This document shows, in pieces, positions 39,158 through 50,701 of a DNA stretch of 64,000 bases. The notes below the pieces were generated by a model. It made no database searches. It was given only the letters and a program-made list of their open reading frames with translations, and was not told the DNA's origin. The DNA lies in NCBI RefSeq assembly GCF_001649575.2, contig NC_051432.1, positions 24,859,716-24,923,715 on the forward strand. Direction: 5' to 3'. This DNA is from Kryptolebias marmoratus (Eukaryota > Chordata > Actinopteri > Cyprinodontiformes > Rivulidae). The translations under genes and the position numbers were made by a program. Within the stretch, counting starts at the first letter, position 1, and each line of letters opens with the position of its first letter.

Positions 39158-39390
39158 ACTGAGCTAAAACTTGGTGTGGTGGTGGCTGAGAATCATCCCA
39201 AACACACACATTAAAGGCAACACACACCTCTGCCTGAAACCTCAACATTAACTGTTAGGTTTCACGCCTGTTTGTTAAGAAAATATTTCCACAGCTGAAC
39301 GACAAGTTGTAGCTGAGAGTCTCTAACAACACGACCCCGTTATAGGATGACCTTAGTCTAAAAGCGGCGGGCGATATGCATTCCTTCCCT
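39158..39390 (+). repeat. Dispersed repeat family A, right part of the interrupted copy
   Basis: Continues with TAAAACTTGGTGTGGTGGTG, GCTGAGAATCATCC, and ends with GGCGGGCGATATGCATTCCT, the family's right-end module. Confidence 0.7.
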
Positions 39391-39399
39391 TAACGGTTC

Positions 39400-40820
39400 A
39401 TTGCTTCAGCCCGTCTTCGAGCTGCTTTGTGTCATGTGGAGGCTTGTGAAAACGGGTGAGTAAAAGTAGGTCAGCGAGGATGGATAGGGGAGGATGGAGC
39501 AAAGAAAGGGAGGTTATTCAGAGTGGAGAGGAGGGGGAGGGGGGAGAAACGGGGGAGGAGAGGTTACATCATATCCCTCCCCACAGACTCAACTTGAACA
39601 AACTACTTAGAAAGAAGCTCTTTTTTTTTTTTTTTTTTGCTCCAGGGAGCAGGTCAGCAGCACACAATGACTAATTCTTCCCTCCGAGCTGAGACTTCTT
39701 TTCCTGCATTTAATGACTTCACGCCAAACACCGAAACGCTTCGATTCCAGAAACCTGTTTGGAGGGAATTTATCGATCGTGCAGAAATGCGAAACCCCCG
39801 AGGTGAAGTTCAAGAGCAGCGAGGCCTGGAATCCAGCGACCTGAACAACGTTCTTTGACCTCATTTGACTTTGAGTGTAAATTTCCTCTCAAACGCCCCG
39901 AAACCGTCAGGTACAGAGGCGGTGCAGGTGGGGGAGGCGGTGAGGGTCGTGACCCAGAACGGCAACGAGCCGAAGAACCTAAAGAGAAGCTGGGCGGCGG
40001 CGGCGGCGGCGGCAGTGAGCGCGTTCGGGAAAGTTTACAGAGAGCGAGGTGGGTGTCGGCCTTGAGCTGCCTGCGGTGATCAGCAGCTCTGCCTGGTTAT
40101 GTAACCGGGATGCTGCAGTATGTAGGTCAGTATGTAGGGGGGAGGAGGGGGAGGAAGCTGTGTGGATGTCTGTCCTTTCAGCCACTTGTCCTCTTACAGA
40201 GGACGTGAATCGGTCACTGCTGAAAAGGACGATCTGGTCGTTTCTGAAGGGATGCTCTGACTAATAGTTAGTGTCCAAACAGCCGTAGAGAACGGATTAT
40301 ATCAAAAAGGGCAAAAGTCTTCATCCAGGCAAGGCTAATGGCCTGTTTTATAATGTTTTTAAAAACAGCTCTCTCCACCACTGTGCTGGTGTGAAAGAAC
40401 GCTACTTTAGCTGATCATAAACCTTTATTAGGACATCTTTTGTTTTCTTTGTCGCTGTTTTCTCAACCTGCAAAGTTTCTGTTACCACTCTGTTTGACAG
40501 AACATCACTTTAAAAAATAAAAATGACCAGACTATCTCTTTAATGAGCCGAATTTCCGGCAAGGAGGAAATCGTCAGAGGTCGAATGCGTCAGGAGCTCG
40601 TTGTGAAACGGAGCCAAACGTAACCAAATATTAATTATTAACCCGGCTGATATTTGCTTTTCACATTCCAGTCATCGCAAAGTTTGAACCGGAACAATTT
40701 TTTAAATAACTTTCGTGTGTTTTTTTAAAGATGATGACATTCAGTCCCAGCATCCTGAATAAAAAGATCAATTTCTTTGCATTTGCATAAAATTAAAGCT
40801 GAATAAAAATCTACACTGAT
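39400..40820. other. Intergenic stretch, partly CpG/GC-rich, no recognised gene
   Basis: 39880-40090 is G-rich with a GGC trinucleotide run (39990-40015), and 39610-39640 holds a T18-type homopolymer. The short open frames in the GGC area are low complexity, without family signature. It could be a distal promoter, but I cannot show that. Confidence 0.4.
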
Positions 40821-40839
40821 TTAGGAAAGTCATCAGCCA

Positions 40840-41135
40840 CCGTTAGCAAAATATCTCATGATGGATTTTAATGAAACTCATCGGATTTATGTCTACAGCT
40901 GAAGAATGTTTCGAGCCAGCCCCGTTCCAAAATGGCCACCGCAGCTAATTACCCTCACAGAAATGATTACAAGTGAGGTAAAGTTGGGTGTGGTGGTAGC
41001 TGACAGTCATCCTCAACACACACTCCGAGCGAAAACACATGAGATTGAAGCGTAACGTCACTTATGAACTTAAGGTAATCTTAGTTTAAATCACGAAAGG
41101 CGGCGGGCGATATGCATTCCTTAAAGGAGTCCGAG
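40840..41135 (+). repeat. Dispersed repeat family A, near full-length copy
   Basis: CACCGTTAGCAAAATATCTC at the left, CCAAAATGGCCACCGCAGCT core, GTGTGGTGGTAGCTGACAGT, and GGCGGGCGATATGCATTCCT at the right end. It gives the best view of the whole unit, roughly 290 bases. Confidence 0.75.
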
Positions 41136-41311
41136 ACTTTTAATTTGTGTCGTGTTTCTTGGAAAGATCGACACAAAAGTAGTCAAGTTTCACACGAGTC
41201 TCTGTGAAAGAATGCAGCTAATCAATTATTGAACCGGTTGCAGCGCGACGAGACGCATCAGCTCAAGTTTCCCCTTCGAGTATTGTTTGATTCTGATGAA
41301 CTTTATGGTTA

Positions 41312-41536
41312 CACCAGTGGTCTCCAATCCTGGTCCTCGAGGGCCACCATCCTGCATGTTTTACTTGTTCCTCTGCTCCAACACACCTGGTTTGAATCAA
41401 TGGGTGATTAACAGGCTTCTGCAGAACATGAAGAGGTGATTTAGCCACTGAATCAGGTGTGTTGGAGCAGGGAAACAAGGAAAACATGCAGGATGGTGGC
41501 CCTCGAGGACCAGGATTGGAGACCCCTGGGTTACAC
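41312..41536. mobile_element. Palindromic MITE (family C), copy 4
   Basis: CCAGTGGTCTCCAATCCTGG at the left mirrors CCAGGATTGGAGACCCCTGG at the right, with near-perfect arms about 100 bases long. This is the best preserved copy. Confidence 0.85.
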
Positions 41537-41569
41537 CATGATGGCGACCAAGCCGATAAATGTTTACCT

Positions 41570-41765
41570 TAGAGCGGGGATGGACAACCCTGGTCCTGGA
41601 GAGCCACTATCCTGCAGGTTTTACCCGTTTCTCTGCTCCAACACACCTGGTTCAGTGGTTAAATCACCTCTTTATGTTCTGCAGAAGCCTGTTAATCACC
41701 CATTGATTCAAACCAGGTGTGCTGGAGCAGAGGAACAGGTAAAACATGCAGGATAGTCAACTGTC
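41570..41765. mobile_element. Palindromic MITE (family C), copy 5, right end lost
   Basis: AGAGCGGGGATGGACAACCC, TGGTCCTGGAGAGCCACTAT, and the mirrored GTGTGCTGGAGCAGAGGAAC. The terminal part of the right arm is missing. Confidence 0.7.
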
Positions 41766-41769
41766 CAGG

Positions 41770-42500
41770 CTCAGTGACACCGAACCAACGAGTTCAGCGT
41801 CGGCAGAAAGATTCGTTTCCACCACAAGGAGCGGCGATCAGATTTGGCACACGGCAGCAGGAAATCAGGGAGACAAAACAGAGAGCGAGCGAAGGAGAAA
41901 AACGGCTCCTCTGTTGAACACGCTCGGCTGGCTGACAGTCAGCAGAGAGTTATGTTGCCTGAGATGACCCGTTCAGGCTCGGCTCCTCCACCCGACACGT
42001 TACTGTAAAATAGGTCAGCTGTGTGTAACTCCACAGATGTGCGTGCAGAGCGCTGCATGCCGGCTTTACGCGCACACACACACACAGCGCCCCCGCATCC
42101 ATACCAAAGTGCTAAAATAGGTCACAAGGAAGTTGTGTACTTCTGAAATGAAAGTAGGCCACCAGGAATAACTGTGCTGGGGAGCGCATGTGTGAGAGAT
42201 GAATCAGCTCCATGTTATGCAATGCATAACCGCGCACAAGTCTGCTTCCTTAACTTGTGGCCTTGTAGAAAAACAAAAAGAAAAGGAGTAGTCTTCAAGT
42301 CCATACGTGCGTGTTTATGTGTTCAAACTGAGCGCCCGAGCTGACTAATGAACCTGCCGACTCAATGCCCTTTCTGACTCACCGGGAATTCTCAAAAAAC
42401 AACAACAGAAACACAGATAAAGATCTTGTTTTTCATTCCTTAGCAATATTTATCGAAGGCAAAAATGTGTTCTTTGTCTGTTTGCGTTGCTGTAGTGTCA
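41770..42500. other. Intergenic stretch without recognised gene
   Basis: It holds a palindromic TTATGCAATGCATAA at about 42213-42227, resembling an octamer or C/EBP-type site, in otherwise unique sequence. There is no open frame with a family signature. Confidence 0.4.
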
Positions 42501-42509
42501 GCACAGCAA

Positions 42510-42730
42510 AGTATTTCATGAATCACTGAGCAGATTCTATTGAAACGCTCAGCTACAGCTACAACTGACTGACCTTTGGAGTGAATCCAGTTTAAGATGG
42601 CCACCACAGCTAACTGACATTAGCCAACACGAAAACGCCTCTGACTCAGTCAGTTTTTGCAGATTTTGATTTAAAAAAAACACGACGTAGTAGCAGCTGA
42701 GAGACGTTTAAAACACATATTCTGCAAGAG
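42510..42730 (+). repeat. Dispersed repeat family A, copy
   Basis: CTACAACTGACTGACCTTTG, TTTAAGATGGCCACCACAGC, then ACGTAGTAGCAGCTGAGAGA. Confidence 0.7.
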
Positions 42731-43944
42731 TAAACCAAGAAAAAAATGTTGAATTATATTTGAAGCCATTTTATGACTCTTAGGAGTTATTTTCTATCGA
42801 CAAAACTTCAAAATGTACAACTTTACGTGACAGCAAATGCTGGAGTGTGACTTTAAATCACAGATAGTGGTCAGAGTTAAATCTTAACGGTCGTATTTCC
42901 ATCAACGTGCCAATAATTTATGATTAGTAACTGTTTGACTTTAAGCAATAACTTCTGTTGATAAAAATTTATAGCCTAATATGAGCAAAGCAAATTTATT
43001 TTTAATCACAATCTGGTATTAAAGTGTCTGCTGGTTGCCAGGCCACCTTTTAACAATGATAAAAGTCCAGGAAGTGACCACACTAAGACACAACGCTGTC
43101 ACTAAATGAAGAAAAATTTCTTTTTTTTAGGTTTTTCCCAGATGGAATGAAATTGCTTTTACTTATAAATATGGTGTGTGTTGAGACTTACCACAAAAAT
43201 GTAGTTAAGGCCTCTCTTTGTTTGGCAAATCGTCTGCTAGGAATGAGGCTGGCCTTGATTTTAAGGTGAAGTGCTCACCTGAAAGTGATTTGCATCATGT
43301 CTGCGTTTTATGGTTCACAGGTTTAGCCGGAAAAACAAAGCTAAACGAACTCTGCCAGTTTACTCAAATGAAGGAGCATTGGTACGTTTGCGTGAACGTA
43401 CAGTATTCAGCCTATTTTTACTTGGCGCGCCTCCAGAATATTCTCTTTGCAAAACAAAATTTATCTCCTGACTCAGTTCAGATAGCAGCCATGTGGAAAA
43501 CGATGCTAGTTTCCCACGTAGCTGTAAGAGAGAGATCTGACTCAGCCATTATGAATGCCTTCTCCCTTCCTTCGAGTATAAACGTTCATATTTGTGACAC
43601 AGTACAGTTTTTTTTGCTGACATCAGAGAAACTCTAATGGCTTCCAATAAAGCCCATGAGCAGCTAAAGTGGACGACACTGAATCCAAGCTTTCACAATG
43701 TTTGGTAAATATTTTAAATGGAACATCACTGATCAAAAAAGTTAATTAAACTGACAAAAACCTCTGTATGTAAGGTGTTTCCAGCTATACCACTTACTGA
43801 GCTTATATACTGTTTCTAACAAAAACAAAACAAAGAAAACTTTATTATTTAAGGAGGTATTTATTGTAATAATCTACATTAGTCCATTAAACATGTTTAA
43901 AAACCATTTCAGCCAACACTACAGCTTACTGATATAGATTCTTT

Positions 43945-44410
43945 GTAGGCTAGTATCTCATGTTAAATTAGGCTAGCATTTTGAGCTAAATAAGGCTAGT
44001 TTGACATGCTAAGTTAGGCTAGCATCTCATGCTAAATTAAGCTAGCATCCAGAGCTAAATAAAGCTAGTGTGACATCCTAAATTAGGCTAGCCCAATGAT
44101 GTGTAATATAAGTCATTGGGCTAGTATCTCATGCTAAATTAGGCTAGTATCTAGAGCTAAATAAGGCTAGAGTGACATGCTAAATTAGGCTAGCCCAATG
44201 ACGTATATGTATAGTCATTGGGATAGCATCTCATGCTAAATTAGACCATATCTTAAGCTAAGTTAGGCTAATACCTCATGCTAAGCTAAGCTAAGATCTC
44301 AAGCTAAATTAGCTCAGTATTACGTGCCAAGTTAGGCTAATTTCTGAAACTAAATTGAGTTATTATCTCAAGCTATGTTAGGCTAGTATCTCATCATGCA
44401 AGTTAGACTA
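43945..44410. repeat. Degenerate minisatellite with embedded hairpins
   Basis: Many variants of GCTAAATTAGGCTAG occur, with AGCATCTCAT spacers. A higher-order unit of about 100 bases occurs twice, each with an inverted repeat: arms CTAGCCCAATGA/TCATTGGGCTAG at 44088-44124 and CCCAATGAC/GTCATTGGG at 44194-44222. Confidence 0.8.
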
Positions 44411-45600
44411 GTTTGTCTGTCAGCTTTATACCAATTAGGAGCTTCACTGATTTTTAAGCAACTCGTTGTTTTTATGGCTATTTTGCCATTTTTTATGCGT
44501 CTTTGTTCATTTAGTTATCCAGTGACAGTAGATTTCTTTAAAAAAAAGTGGTTACAAACAAAAGTGATGCAAGCACCATGCAGGGACTTTGTCTACAACC
44601 TCTGAGGAAATAAGGGGCAGATATAAAAGAAGCATCCAAACACTGAGCGGGCTTATATTAAAACACACGCTGCATCTAAAAAGTCTCTGAACAATCAAGG
44701 GAAAATTACAACAGATCATAAAGTCAGAATCATGTTATCGTTCCTTATGTGGCTGGGCCCTCAGAGGCTCTGAAAACACAATATCTTATATTTTAAACAC
44801 AAAAACACACTCAGACCAGAAAACAAAACATCGAAAGAAGCAACCTAGTGTACGTGGTCAGTTCAGGGAGGATTGCAAGGACCTTTATACCTGTCTAAAA
44901 CTAAACCAGGACAGTTCTGCAGAGCAAGACGTTTACATTCTGGACAGTTCAAGGAGGTGTCAAAGAGGACGTCTATTTGAAATCATTAAACAGGGAGGAG
45001 GCCTGAGACACCTCTTGTCCTGAGCTATAAAAAAACAACTATTCCATGTTGTTTTAAGGATAAACCAGAGGCAGAGGAGGAGGTATTACCTTAAGTTACC
45101 TTTAAAGTCTTCATCATCAGATTTGTGCTAAAACAGTCACAGCTAGAATAATGATCCCATTTATCTGAGAGGACATATCGTTATATTTTAAACCTTATTT
45201 TGCTGCGAAACCACGTCTTTATACGAACGTCCTGAAGGGTTGCCTTCGTGCAACCCGTGCAAGATGAAACAAACAGACGTAGTCAGCCAAATCATCTGGG
45301 CATCTTTTATTTTACACGCAACGAGGACTGCACACTCTGTCCCTTATCACTTCTGATTAATTTGGTGTAATGAGAAACCTCCACTGGATCATCTGAGGAC
45401 AAACTGTTGTAGGCGTACGAGCGATGCGTACGGGTGATTCGTGTCATTCAGTTCTGTTTGCTAAAGGACGTTCTGCCATTCTTGAAATTCTTCACCTGCT
45501 GTTCCCTGAAGAGGTTGTGTTGCAGTAAGTCTGTCACCCTAATGTTGTTGTTCTGGAAACAAGTCGGGCAACATTCTTATCTGCAGGTTCGTTTTTACTC
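44410..45600. other. Intergenic stretch without recognised gene
   Basis: Unique-looking AT-rich sequence; I see no open frame, RNA gene or repeat family that I can name. Confidence 0.4.
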
Positions 45601-46151
45601 TAAGATGTTCTTTGAAATAGTGACTCGAGTGGATCGCCACCCTTGATGTTGTTTTTGATGGTTTCAAGGCCTTCGTCCTTAAGGTTTTCTGTGTAACCAT
45701 TGATCGTATCTAAGAAGCTTTCTTTTAATCTACTATCAAGTCCAATATTGGTGGATGAAATTGATCTTGGTGTGATTTTCCCACAGCATGTAGTTCCAGG
45801 TCCCATGGAGCTTGGTTTTGGTTTTGCTGAGAGGAAAAGAAATGGGATTGGGCCATTCCGAGAAGTGGATGTGATGCAACTTGAGCTGCAACAGATCAGG
45901 AGCTCGGGCTCGGTTGCACGGTCTGGGAGGACGGTTAAGGTGCTTCTGATTGGAGGCTCGCTCTGCATCATTCCCTCTGCTGCCGTGTTTCCACCCGTCT
46001 CTGATCTGTAAATCACCCCCGTTTTTCCACCTTCAGGAGGACAACCTGGACGGGTGCAGAGTTTTTGGGGGTCCGGACGCAGACATGGGGCTGAGAAACA
46101 GTCCATGAATCCGGAAAACTCTCTTTTTAGGGCTTGCTCATTGCCTTTCAT
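45600..46151 (-). other. Unassigned 183-codon open stretch
   Basis: The minus strand is open from ATG at 46151 to a stop at 45600. The composition is mixed, with Cys and Pro in the first third and Asp/Glu/Lys at the end. I recognise no domain, and the plus strand is also open for about 100 codons (45700-46011). Possibilities are a fragment of an old transposon or a processed pseudogene, a chance frame, or an exon of an unknown gene. It is less AT-rich than its surroundings. Confidence 0.2.
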
Positions 46152-46224
46152 GCGACGGTTTTAATCTAAAATCCTATTTTATGATAATAATTTTGGTCAA
46201 ACCTTGTAAATGATTTGATCTCAT

Positions 46225-46445
46225 GCAGGACTGAGAAGTCTCGGCTACTTCCACTCCAAACTTTAGCTCAATATGTGTCAAACCGACTGGATTGCAGCCA
46301 TTTTTATCGTACTGACTAAGGTCAGTTAGCTGCGGTGGCCATCCTAAATGGGGTTGACTCCAACAGGTTGCTCGGCTGTAGTCGTTCATCCAATGATCAC
46401 TTTCTGACAGTTTGGTTAAGGAGATATTTTGCTAACAGACAGGCA
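46225..46445 (-). repeat. Dispersed repeat family A, near full-length copy
   Basis: Reverse orientation: TCTCGGCTACTTCCACTCCA, TTAGCTCAATATGTGTCAAA, TTAGCTGCGGTGGCCATCCT, GATATTTTGCTAACAGACAG. Confidence 0.75.
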
Positions 46446-47082
46446 AGTTGCTCGGGAAGTAGTCAGGATGTTTTTTTTTTTAAAACTACCTCTTATTTAT
46501 CAGCTGCTGATGCTCTCAGGTGAAGCGTGCGCAGCTGATAACGCCCCGTTTCATCTGAAGCTGACAAACATGTCGGTCAGCGAGATAACCTGTGGTCGGT
46601 TATTAAACGGATTAACCCCCTTAGATTAGTGTCGGCCATTTCTCCCATCTGTCTACTGGTGCGCCACAGATTTGCTGCTGCCACAGAATTCACACACACA
46701 CACACTAAGACACAGCACGACAAAAGAGGCTTTATAGTCATGTTTACATGTTTACAAATCCTTTCCAGCCGACTTGCTGTATGAAATGTCCACGTGTGAC
46801 CACAAGCTGCTCGCCCATTCTCATTACCACTGAAAAACAAACACAAACCTGTGATTGGCCGATGATTTAAATCTCAGAAATCCCTCGGAGACAGCACCTG
46901 ACCACATTTTCAGGCTGAAGACACGAAACTTAAATCTGAACATCGATAACTTTTTAAAGGACAAAATATGTGGACGTTAAAACGGATTTAACATAAAATC
47001 AGGACTATTAAACGTAATCGTTGCAAAGCATGACTCAAACACTGAACTCTGACAGGCCGTGCCGTTTGAAGGAGTTTACTCC

Positions 47083-47250
47083 AGCAGTTTTTCCAGATGT
47101 GGGTCTGCGCTCAATGTCAACAAAACGCTTTTATTTTCAAACTTTAGCCAACGAATCAGAGGGTAAATACATCAAAACAGTCTGACTTCTGGGTCCCAAA
47201 CAGAGCCGCTGTTGACCGACTTTCAGTCACTTTCTGAAGGTAAACAAACA
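47083..47250 (+). repeat. Dispersed repeat family B, copy
   Basis: TTTTTCCAGATGTGGGTCTG, CGCTCAATGTCAACAAAACG, then GACCGACTTTCAGTCACTTT. Confidence 0.55.
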
Positions 47251-47900
47251 CACGATTGTTGGCAACTGACCAGAAAGTTTTAACCTGACATTGTGTGGAT
47301 TTGGTTTCTTAATTTATGATTTAGTTTTTGTGATTTTGCAAATAGCATCTTTAAAAATAAACAAACCTCACGTCTGCATCCATTTGTGGCGCCTAACAAG
47401 CTGTTTGAAATGTAAACTAACTGGTTAAATTAACTACGTGCCCAGCAGTTATATTTCAGGTAAACACCACCACAGTGTGGACACTTGTGAGGCTAAACGA
47501 CAAGGAATAAAAGAAAAATGATTTTAGTTTTAATTTTCCACAATATTTTGATCCAGCCTCTATTAAATATGTGATAAAATAAAATAATTGCAACAAAAAT
47601 AATAAATATATATAGTTTTTATATTTATATTAGGATTAATGCAAACTAAATAAAGTAAAAAACAAATATTTTTTTAAATCCTTCACTTTGTGGCCAGAAG
47701 AGGACTGAATAAATGAGAAAACCATCAACCAAACTGTGACCTGTTTCAGTCTCCTTTCAGCTTTGTTACTCAGAAAGAATCAGGTTTTTATTTAATTTAA
47801 AAGCCCAAATATTAGAGGAATAAACTGGTTATTTAAGAAAGGATCAGTTTTCTTTGTGTCTTCCTCCATCTAGTGGTCAAAGGTGGAAGTTTCTGAATCT

Positions 47901-48822
47901 GTGGCGGGCGGTGCATTTCACACTTAGGCCTTCAGTGATGTCCAACTTAGTCAATAAATACCTTTCAATATGCCAGCATTTATAACACCAGGATTGGAGA
48001 GTAGTTAGAAACACACTTAAGCACTACTTGGCATTGGATCACCTCAGTTGTGTACAAAATGGGCTATTATCCGGCACATTTTAAAAATCAACAATCCTGC
48101 ATCAGCAATTAAAACATATCTGGTACACTACTGTCAAAACTAAATAAAATAGAATTAAATCAATGTTTGCACTCACCAAAACGGCTGTGTCCCCCAAAAC
48201 ACTTATTTCAACACAAAATCCATTCTGGAACAGGTTAGCTAGCTAGCTCGGGGTCGGCCATCCTCCTCTAACGAGATCTAGCTTCTCTTGAAAAGTTCGT
48301 CTTGAAAACAGCCTTGCCAGTATATCAGCAACCAAATTAACGTGTTGCTCTCCTTCGGCCATTGTGGGTTAAAAAAGTTTTTAACCGTTAACAGTCCCGG
48401 GTGTGACTCTGTTGATCTGCATAGCACTGCCGCGGCTCAAACTCGTAAGTATTCATATCCAATCACAGGACTCGTAAATGTCACGTTCAACGTGAGGCCA
48501 ATCAGAGGACCTTACTGACACAACTCGTGATCTGATTGGCTATCGCAACTGTCTATCAACTGTATTTGGCCGTTCACTTACAGGGCCGGGCAGATTTCAT
48601 ACAGCCTGGCAACATAAAATAGCTGAATTCTGATTGGATAAAAACTTTAACCTAAAAACAACAGCACTGGAAGGAGCGTAATCTGACACGAAGAGAATAT
48701 GAATACTTTTAGATATCTGGGAAAGTAAATAAAAAATTTAATTAACCTTTATCATAATTACGATGATTCTTGATTATGTTAGGCCAGCAGAGAAGGCCTT
48801 GCTGGCCCTGACGGCCCACCAC
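47901..48822. mobile_element. Non-autonomous DNA transposon with short terminal inverted repeats
   Basis: The left end GTGGCGGGCGGTGCATTTC and the right end GACGGCCCACCAC share an inverted GTGGYGGGC. Both subterminal regions carry AGGCCTTC. The 920-base interior has no open frame of note but has GGTTAGCTAGCTAGCTCGGG. I see no clear target-site duplication. The superfamily is uncertain; hAT- or Zisupton-like ends come to mind only loosely. Confidence 0.5.
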
Positions 48823-48829
48823 TGTCTGA

Positions 48830-49480
48830 AAGCAACTTTTCAGCTCGTTAAAGTAAATAAAGAAAGCAGTTTATTCACATTTCACCAAATAAAAAAGTGC
48901 TTTAGAAAAAAGTATAAAACCAACAACAATTAATGTGGATTTAGTTCTCAGGTCTTGTTTAAAACAAGAACAAATTCCTGAAAACAAGAAAAATTTTATG
49001 CAGAAATAACAGAATCCAATTTAATTATCTTTATAAGAAGAATATTAAACTATTTTTAATATTATTGCTGCCTTTTTCTTGTGTAAAACTCACTCTGCAT
49101 GGGAGGGAGTACTGTTTTAATACTAAATTATGGATTTTTAATGTCATTTTATTTATACAGCAAATAAAAACAAAGTATTTTAAAAACAAATTAGATAAAT
49201 GAATAATTAGTTCCTAATTGTTTCCCTACAAACCTGAACTAACCTCAGTCACGATGTTATTAAACTCACATTAAAATATAATTTATGACTTCATGTTTTT
49301 TATTTGTAATGTTTCTTTTTATAAAAATAATCTTTTGGTGGGATTATAATCCAGGATCAAACATGAAGCGGTCAGCTCGCCTGCTGGAGTCACTGGAAAT
49401 AAAAAAATAATTTTTCTGGTTCCTAAACAACCAGAGATCCTTCAGAAATAAAAAAATAAACAGGGAGTAAAATGGTAGAT
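48830..49480. other. AT-rich intergenic stretch without recognised gene
   Basis: Low G+C sequence downstream of the rgl3 3' end. Nothing recognised. Confidence 0.5.
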
Positions 49481-49484
49481 TTGC

Positions 49485-49490
49485 TTTATT
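49485..49490 (-). terminator. Candidate polyadenylation signal of rgl3
   Basis: TTTATT on plus gives AATAAA on minus, about 1.2 kb beyond the rgl3 stop. Several other AATAAA-like signals lie between (AT-rich DNA), so the true site is uncertain. Confidence 0.3.
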
Positions 49491-50701
49491 AGTTCATATT
49501 TATTACTAAGAAATACAACAAGTGCTCAGGTTGAACCTAAAATAATCTCTGAAAACAAAATCTTTACACAGTAACATTTCTTCCATGTCGGATACATAAT
49601 AATAACAATAATAATATTAATAATACTGAAATCTGTTAAACCTTCATCTGATGTTTATTAAACTTTAAAACTGAACCCAGTGATAAAAAAAAAAAGTCCT
49701 CCAAAAACAAAAAGGAGACTTTAGAGTGCAAAGATTTATCTGTAAAACGCTGCCTGGAAGCTTTTTTTTTTATTTTTGGGAGGATTTTTATTAAATTAAT
49801 TATTAAATTAATGGTCTTCTCCCGTCCAACGACCATCAGCTGTAAACTACAGAGAAGAAACTCCTGAAATCTGCTGGAAACTTTCCTTCATTTAACCATA
49901 AAAACAAGAATTAAACGTTTTTTTTCATCCAAACCGACACAAAACTTGGACTCAGCTCACAGGAACTGAAGACATTTAAGACTTGTGACTGAAAATGTAT
50001 AAAAATAAAATAAAATATTTTTTTTATTAACCTGGACCTCTGATCCAGACTGAAACTGTAAAAAACATCAATAAGAAACTAAAGATTTTCAGATCTGATC
50101 AGTTTGTGTCGTTTTAAAATCGTCTCACATCCTTCATTAATCAGTTTTTGATTTTAGTGTTTTTATCTTTAAGTTTTGTTTATTAAAAATAAAAAAATAA
50201 AAGTCCCAGCCTTTAAAATGCTGGAACAGACACACAAACACATTCTCACTTTTACTTTGAAATCCAAAATACTGAAGTGTGTTTAAATTATTTAAGCTTA
50301 TAAAATTACTTTGTTAAAAAAAACAAAAACAAATATATATATTTAACTCATTAACTAAGAGAGAAGAATAGATTTATCTACATGAATAAACGCCGCTCCG
50401 ACAAACAGGAAACGATTCCTTCAAACGCCCGCCGCGCTTCCTGTCTCGTTCTGAGGCGCGGATCCTGGAGGAACTTCCTGGTTCTGGTTCAGTTCTTCCC
50501 GAGGTTCCTCATCCTTCAGCTGCTTCGGGTGAAGTGAGAACTCCTCCGTGGTTTTTTAATCTTTTCAGTCGAAGTCGTGGAGAATCTGTGGCGGTTCTGC
50601 TGACGAGGAGACACCTTAGCTCCTGGTTCTTCCTGGTTCCTCCCGGTTCTAACCGTTCCACAGCTCAAGCTGCTGGCTGTTTTTGTTCTTTTTAAAAAAA
50701 A

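Noticed and set aside
43218..43637. 139-codon open frame on the plus strand
   Set aside because: It starts with TTG rather than ATG, has no recognisable domain, and no convincing splice context.
43945..44410. CRISPR-like array
   Set aside because: Units are degenerate and contiguous, without uniform spacers, in a vertebrate genome; it is a minisatellite.
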